Assembly (NCBI RefSeq): GCF_002209535.1
Contig: NZ_NJIG01000003.1
Coordinates: 620,001 to 684,000, forward strand
Reading direction: 5' to 3'
Length of the DNA: 64,000 bases
Source: Achromobacter marplatensis
GTDB taxonomy: Bacteria > Pseudomonadota > Gammaproteobacteria > Burkholderiales > Burkholderiaceae_B
The notes under the pieces were generated by a model. It was not told the DNA's origin, searched no databases, and saw only the letters and a program-made list of their open reading frames with translations. A program made the position numbers and the translations under genes. Of the stretch, positions 60,348-64,000 are shown piece by piece (positions within the stretch are counted from its first letter, which is position 1; every line of letters starts with the position of its first letter).

Positions 60348-63300
60348 CTAGGCGCGCTCGATCCGCGCCGGCAGGCCCTGGCGCACGGCCGCGCCAGACA
60401 CCCAGTCGATCCAGACGTTGGCGTGTTCACCTCGCGTGGCATCGCCGAACCCCAGGTCGTTCAGGTTGACCCCTGCCGCCAGTGCGGGATCGTGCGGCAT
60501 GGGTTTGCCGTCGACCACGTGGGCGCGTGCGCCCAACTCGGTGTGGCCATAGCCGTGCTCGATGCCGACCGCGCCCGGCTGGATGCCGTCGCGCAGCAAG
60601 GCCAGCCCGGTTACGGCGCCGCCGGGCGTCACGATGCGCACGGGGTCGCCGTTGCGCAGCCCCAGGCGTTCGCCGTCCTGCCGGTTGATCGACACCGGGT
60701 TGTGCGGATGCACCTGGCGCAGACGGTTCACGCCGATCGACATGGAGCTCATCAGGTTCGATTTGAACGAACTGAGCAGGAAGGGCCATTGCTGCGCCGG
60801 GTACTCCGTGCGCACGTCGCGGCCATCGGCCAGGCGCGCGGGATACCAGGTCGGACAGCCGCTGTAGCGTTCGCCGGTCATCGCATGGCGAAAACCCGCG
60901 AGTTCCTCGCTCCAGACCTGCAGCGGCTTGGCGTAAGCCTGGCGGGTCTGGCGGTTCTGGCCCTTGTCGACCCAGGCATCTTCCATCTTGTCGAAGCGGC
61001 CGCCCCGGCTCATCAGCATGGCGACCTGCCGCCATTCGCCAGGCTTGAGCTTGTGCTGCAACAGGCTGCGATAGCGGTCCACCCCGGTCAGCGCCATGTC
61101 GTCGTCGCTGGCCTCGGGCACGGCGCGGCCGGCCGAGAACGCGATGTTGGCCATGCCGCGCAGAAAGAAGTCCTCGGGCGTGTCCAGCGCGTACTTGGCG
61201 CCGTCCTTGTCAGAGATCGCGTTCTGGCCAAAGCCCGGCATGCCCAGTCGCTTGGCGCAGGCAATCAGGAAGGTTTCCAGGCAGACCGGCTCGTTGGTGG
61301 CGGTGCGTGCCACGCGCGGTTGCACGGCCGGCCAGCGCACGGTGGAAGCCTTGGCAACCACGTCGGCCCAGGGCGCCGACACGCCCCAGCTTTCGTACGT
61401 GACCGTGTCCGGCACGATGTAGTCGGCCAGCGCGTTGGTTTCGTTGATGAACGGGTTGATCGAGACCGACAGCGGCAGGATGCGCGGGTCCTTCATCTTG
61501 TCGATGATCACGCCCTTCAAACCCGCGATGCCGTAAATCGGGTTGCTCATGTGGTTGAACCAGACCTTGGCGCGGTACGGATACCCCGCCAAAGCGGACG
61601 CCAGCATTTCGGAGCTGAGGCCTCCCGTGGCCGGATACCAGGGCGCGGACGCCGGATACGCCGGCTGCCCCGCCGCCTTCTTACGCTTGAATTCGCTGGA
61701 CTTCTCATACGGGTAGCGGTTGCGCGACAAGGCCACGCCCTTGGGCGTGGCGCGGTTGGCGAAGCCGGCGATGTTGTAGCGCGGGCCGGGGCCGTAAGGC
61801 GGGAACGGACCGGCATCCAGCACCAGGCCGCCGTCCACGTTCAGGTTGCCCACCAGCGTGTTGAGCATGGCAATGGCGTAAGCCGTGTAGAAACCCGCGC
61901 CGCTCATCGTGCCGCCATGCGCGTCGGCCACGGCGCGCTTGCCGTAGCTGGTGAAGCGCTTGGCCAGCGAGGCGATCTTGTCGGCCGGCACGCCGCACAG
62001 TCCAGCGTATTCGTCCAGCGACTTGCGGTGCGATTCCTCGCGCAGCAAGGCCAGGGACGAGCAGACGCGCACCGTTTCCGCGCCGCCTGCCATACCCGGC
62101 ACGGCGATGCGCTCATCGACGAACAACGTGGCCGACGACGCAGTCGTGTGCGGCGCCAGCGTGCCGTCTTCCAGGCGCACCGCATAGACGTCTTCCCACT
62201 TTTCGTCGGCGTCGGCCGGCCGCGGCCAGCCCAGGTCTGCGCCGCGCACGAAACTGCCCAGCCGCGGGTGGCCGGGTTCAGCCACCACCAGATGCGTGGC
62301 GTTGGTCCAGGCGGCTTCGTCAGCCGCCTTCATGGCGTTGGGGCCGGGTTGCGCCAACATGCGGGCATCGAAGCGTTCGTTGTCCAGGATCCAGCGGATC
62401 AGGCCCATCGCCAATGCCAGGTCGCTGGCGGGATTCACCGGCACCCACTCGTTGCCGGAGCCTGCCGACAGGCTGGAGGACGCGGGCAACATGGGCGACA
62501 CGACCACATAGGTGAAGCTGTCTTCCTCCGGCCGCACCCGCGCTTCGGCCAATTGCCGGGCCTGGCGCTGAAAGGGGTTGCCCGCTTGCGCCGGCGCGGC
62601 GCCGATGAACAGACCAAAGCGCGCGTTGTCCCAATCCGGCTTGCCGTGCGGCATGCCCTTCAAGTCGCCCAAGGCGGCGCCCGCACCCACGCGGAAGCTC
62701 TGGCCGCAGTACGAGCCATGGTTGCTGAAGTTGACCGTGCCGAAGGACTGCGCGGCAAAGCGCTGGATCAGGGGCGTGCGGCCTTCGTTGGAGGCGTCGG
62801 TGAAGAGGAATTGGTTGACCTTGGCGCCGTACTCCGGATTGTCGGGGTCCAGCAGCGTGTCGCGGTCGAAAATGGCGCGCAGGCCTTCCACATGGCCTTC
62901 GCCGAAGAGGTCGCCGCCTTCGCACACTTCCTGCACGAGTTGCTCGAACGAGATGGTCTGCCACTTGCCTTCGCCCCGCCCGCCCACGCGCTTCATCGGT
63001 TGCAGCACGCGGAACGGACTGTTCATCTGTTCCAGCATGGCCGAGCCTCGGGCGCAGGACGTGGCGCGGCCTTCCAGGCCGTTCTCGCCGCCCAATTGCG
63101 CATAGACCTCGCGCACGGGCGTTTCCATCGCGGCGGGGCGCGTGGTGGCCAGCGGGTGGTAGGGGTTGCCCGCCACGCGCAGGATGCGGTTTTCCTTGGT
63201 GTCCACGCGCAGGCGCACGCCACACTGGGTCCAGCAGCCCAGGCAGCTGGACGGGCTGACCGTCTGGCCCGGCTGGGCAGACAACACGCCAGTCAGCGGG

Positions 63301-63560
63301 TCGATGCGGAACTCCGCCGTCAGCGAATTGCCGCGCACGGCATGGGCGGTGGGAACGCCGGCCGTGCCGTGCGCCAGGCCCTTGACCGCGCGGGTGACGG
63401 TTTCGCCATAGCCGGCCGCAAAGGCCGCCATGCCGCCGGCGACCATGCCGCCGCGCACCATCAGCTTGCGCCGCGCCGCGTCCCGCAGCGCATTGTCCGG
63501 CGCGTCGGCCGCGCCAGGCTTGTCGTCTTCGTGTTGCTTGTCCATTGCTTTGTCTTCCAT
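60348..63560 (-). CDS. ttrA: Tetrathionate reductase catalytic subunit TtrA
   Basis: A 1070-residue molybdopterin enzyme, similar in length to Salmonella TtrA. [4Fe-4S] ligands are in SSCLGCWTQCGVRL and ATSCARGSA; the Mo-ligating Cys is in SNHGSYCGQSFRVG, a TtrA/SrrA-type site rather than the nitrate-reductase one. The N-terminus (RRKLMVRGGMVAGGMAAFAA) is Tat-like with RK/RR ahead of a hydrophobic run. Reduces tetrathionate to thiosulfate in the periplasm; a related sulfur or arsenate substrate cannot be excluded. Starts at ATG 63560 or ATG 63545, 39 nt after the membrane-subunit gene on the same strand. Confidence 0.85.
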   Translation of the reverse strand: MEDKAMDKQHEDDKPGAADAPDNALRDAARRKLMVRGGMVAGGMAAFAAGYGETVTRAVKGLAHGTAGVPTAHAVRGNSLTAEFRIDPLTGVLSAQPGQTVSPSSCLGCWTQCGVRLRVDTKENRILRVAGNPYHPLATTRPAAMETPVREVYAQLGGENGLEGRATSCARGSAMLEQMNSPFRVLQPMKRVGGRGEGKWQTISFEQLVQEVCEGGDLFGEGHVEGLRAIFDRDTLLDPDNPEYGAKVNQFLFTDASNEGRTPLIQRFAAQSFGTVNFSNHGSYCGQSFRVGAGAALGDLKGMPHGKPDWDNARFGLFIGAAPAQAGNPFQRQARQLAEARVRPEEDSFTYVVVSPMLPASSSLSAGSGNEWVPVNPASDLALAMGLIRWILDNERFDARMLAQPGPNAMKAADEAAWTNATHLVVAEPGHPRLGSFVRGADLGWPRPADADEKWEDVYAVRLEDGTLAPHTTASSATLFVDERIAVPGMAGGAETVRVCSSLALLREESHRKSLDEYAGLCGVPADKIASLAKRFTSYGKRAVADAHGGTMSGAGFYTAYAIAMLNTLVGNLNVDGGLVLDAGPFPPYGPGPRYNIAGFANRATPKGVALSRNRYPYEKSSEFKRKKAAGQPAYPASAPWYPATGGLSSEMLASALAGYPYRAKVWFNHMSNPIYGIAGLKGVIIDKMKDPRILPLSVSINPFINETNALADYIVPDTVTYESWGVSAPWADVVAKASTVRWPAVQPRVARTATNEPVCLETFLIACAKRLGMPGFGQNAISDKDGAKYALDTPEDFFLRGMANIAFSAGRAVPEASDDDMALTGVDRYRSLLQHKLKPGEWRQVAMLMSRGGRFDKMEDAWVDKGQNRQTRQAYAKPLQVWSEELAGFRHAMTGERYSGCPTWYPARLADGRDVRTEYPAQQWPFLLSSFKSNLMSSMSIGVNRLRQVHPHNPVSINRQDGERLGLRNGDPVRIVTPGGAVTGLALLRDGIQPGAVGIEHGYGHTELGARAHVVDGKPMPHDPALAAGVNLNDLGFGDATRGEHANVWIDWVSGAAVRQGLPARIERA

Positions 63561-63599
63561 GTGCTTTCGTCTTGCGGCCGATTTTGCCGCTTAGGCCAC

Positions 63600-64000
63600 T
63601 CAGGCCGCCATGCCGCGCGCGTGCGCCGGGAACCGCTCCAGGGCCCAGGTCACTGCGGTGACCAGCGCCACGCACAGGCCCAGTACCCCGACCATGCCCA
63701 GCAGGCCGTCGCTGCCCCAGGGCATGTCGTACAGGTAGAGGCCCGCGCCATACTTGGGCACGCCCTGCACGCTCATGAACACCACCCAGCGGAAGATCCA
63801 CGCGGCCGCCAGCATGGTCAGCGCCAGGGTGGCCGACGGCAGCGGAGCGGCCAGCGCCTGGGCCGGGCGCTGCAGCAGTGCAATCATGCAGAAGGCCGTG
63901 ATGACGGCGCCCGCCAGGCTGATGCGCCAGATCGGGAATTCGGCGAACAGCCGCAGGGCCGCGTCGAACGACGGATCCACGCCCAGCGTGCCCAGCACGG
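63600..64000 (-). CDS. ttrC: Tetrathionate reductase membrane subunit TtrC, C-terminal part (partial)
   Basis: The last 133 residues of an NrfD/PsrC-type quinol-oxidising membrane protein; the 5' part lies beyond the window. At least three helices are visible (ISLAGAVITAFCMIALL, SATLALTMLAAAWIFRWVVF, LLGMVGVLGLCVALVTAVTW). Its position just before ttrA on the same strand makes TtrC the best call. It would pass electrons from quinol via TtrB, presumably encoded further right, to TtrA. Confidence 0.72.
   Translation of the reverse strand, partial: VLGTLGVDPSFDAALRLFAEFPIWRISLAGAVITAFCMIALLQRPAQALAAPLPSATLALTMLAAAWIFRWVVFMSVQGVPKYGAGLYLYDMPWGSDGLLGMVGVLGLCVALVTAVTWALERFPAHARGMAA

Noticed and set aside
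1-64000. CRISPR arrays, tRNA/rRNA genes, insertion sequences or prophage genes
   Set aside because: None seen by eye: no regularly spaced repeats, no transposase or integrase motifs, no recognisable cloverleaf or rRNA sequence.

Overview
The window is high-GC DNA from a betaproteobacterium of the Alcaligenaceae, most likely Achromobacter or a close relative. The evidence is a Bug-family tripartite tricarboxylate receptor, many LysR and MHS-family genes, a picolinate cluster like that of Alcaligenes faecalis, and an RpfF/RpfR pair. I saw no rRNA, tRNA, CRISPR array, transposase or phage gene. It reads as an ordinary chromosomal segment rich in accessory catabolism.

Layout. (1) 1-6173: a plus-strand unit with a urocanase-family hydratase, an MHS symporter, an exported metallo-beta-lactamase-fold protein and an exported histidine-ammonia-lyase-family protein. 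The urocanase homologue has Ala where the family has its catalytic Cys. The lyase homologue lacks the Ala-Ser-Gly triad that makes the MIO cofactor. Together they suggest breakdown of ergothioneine or another modified histidine rather than histidine. (2) 6226-10025: a minus-strand LysR / class II aldolase / MHS symporter / GST-kappa-like isomerase unit. (3) 10168-17852: a NUDIX hydrolase, an APH(6)-family kinase, an AraC regulator divergent from a TonB siderophore receptor, a GntP permease, and a LysR regulator divergent from an SDR. (4) 18184-21092: RpfF (DSF-type signal synthase) converging on RpfR (FI-PAS-GGDEF-EAL receptor). (5) 21437-25122: a Bug receptor divergent from an IlvD/Edd sugar-acid-type dehydratase and a GntR regulator.

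(6) 25166-45971: a complete picolinic-acid (pic) degradation island. PicA, a molybdenum hydroxylase, makes 6-hydroxypicolinate. PicB, a four-component Rieske system, makes 3,6-dihydroxypicolinate. PicC decarboxylates this to 2,5-dihydroxypyridine. PicD, PicE, PicF and PicG then give N-formylmaleamate, maleamate, maleate and fumarate. The island also carries TRAP and ABC uptake systems, an XdhC-type Mo-enzyme maturation factor and the MarR regulator PicR. Nine copies of a TCAG-N4-CTGA-like palindrome lie only in the island's control regions and probably mark the PicR regulon.

(7) 46092-48935: a LysR regulator divergent from a 3-hydroxyacyl-CoA dehydrogenase-family gene translationally coupled to a beta-keto acid cleavage enzyme. 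(8) 49133-64000: anaerobic respiration. napEDABC runs directly into ccmABCDEFGHI as one tightly overlapping array. Tetrathionate reductase genes (ttrA and the 3' end of ttrC) converge on it and run off the right edge.

Starts were chosen from start codon, ribosome binding site, overlap with the upstream gene and family length. All functions are inferred from sequence alone.
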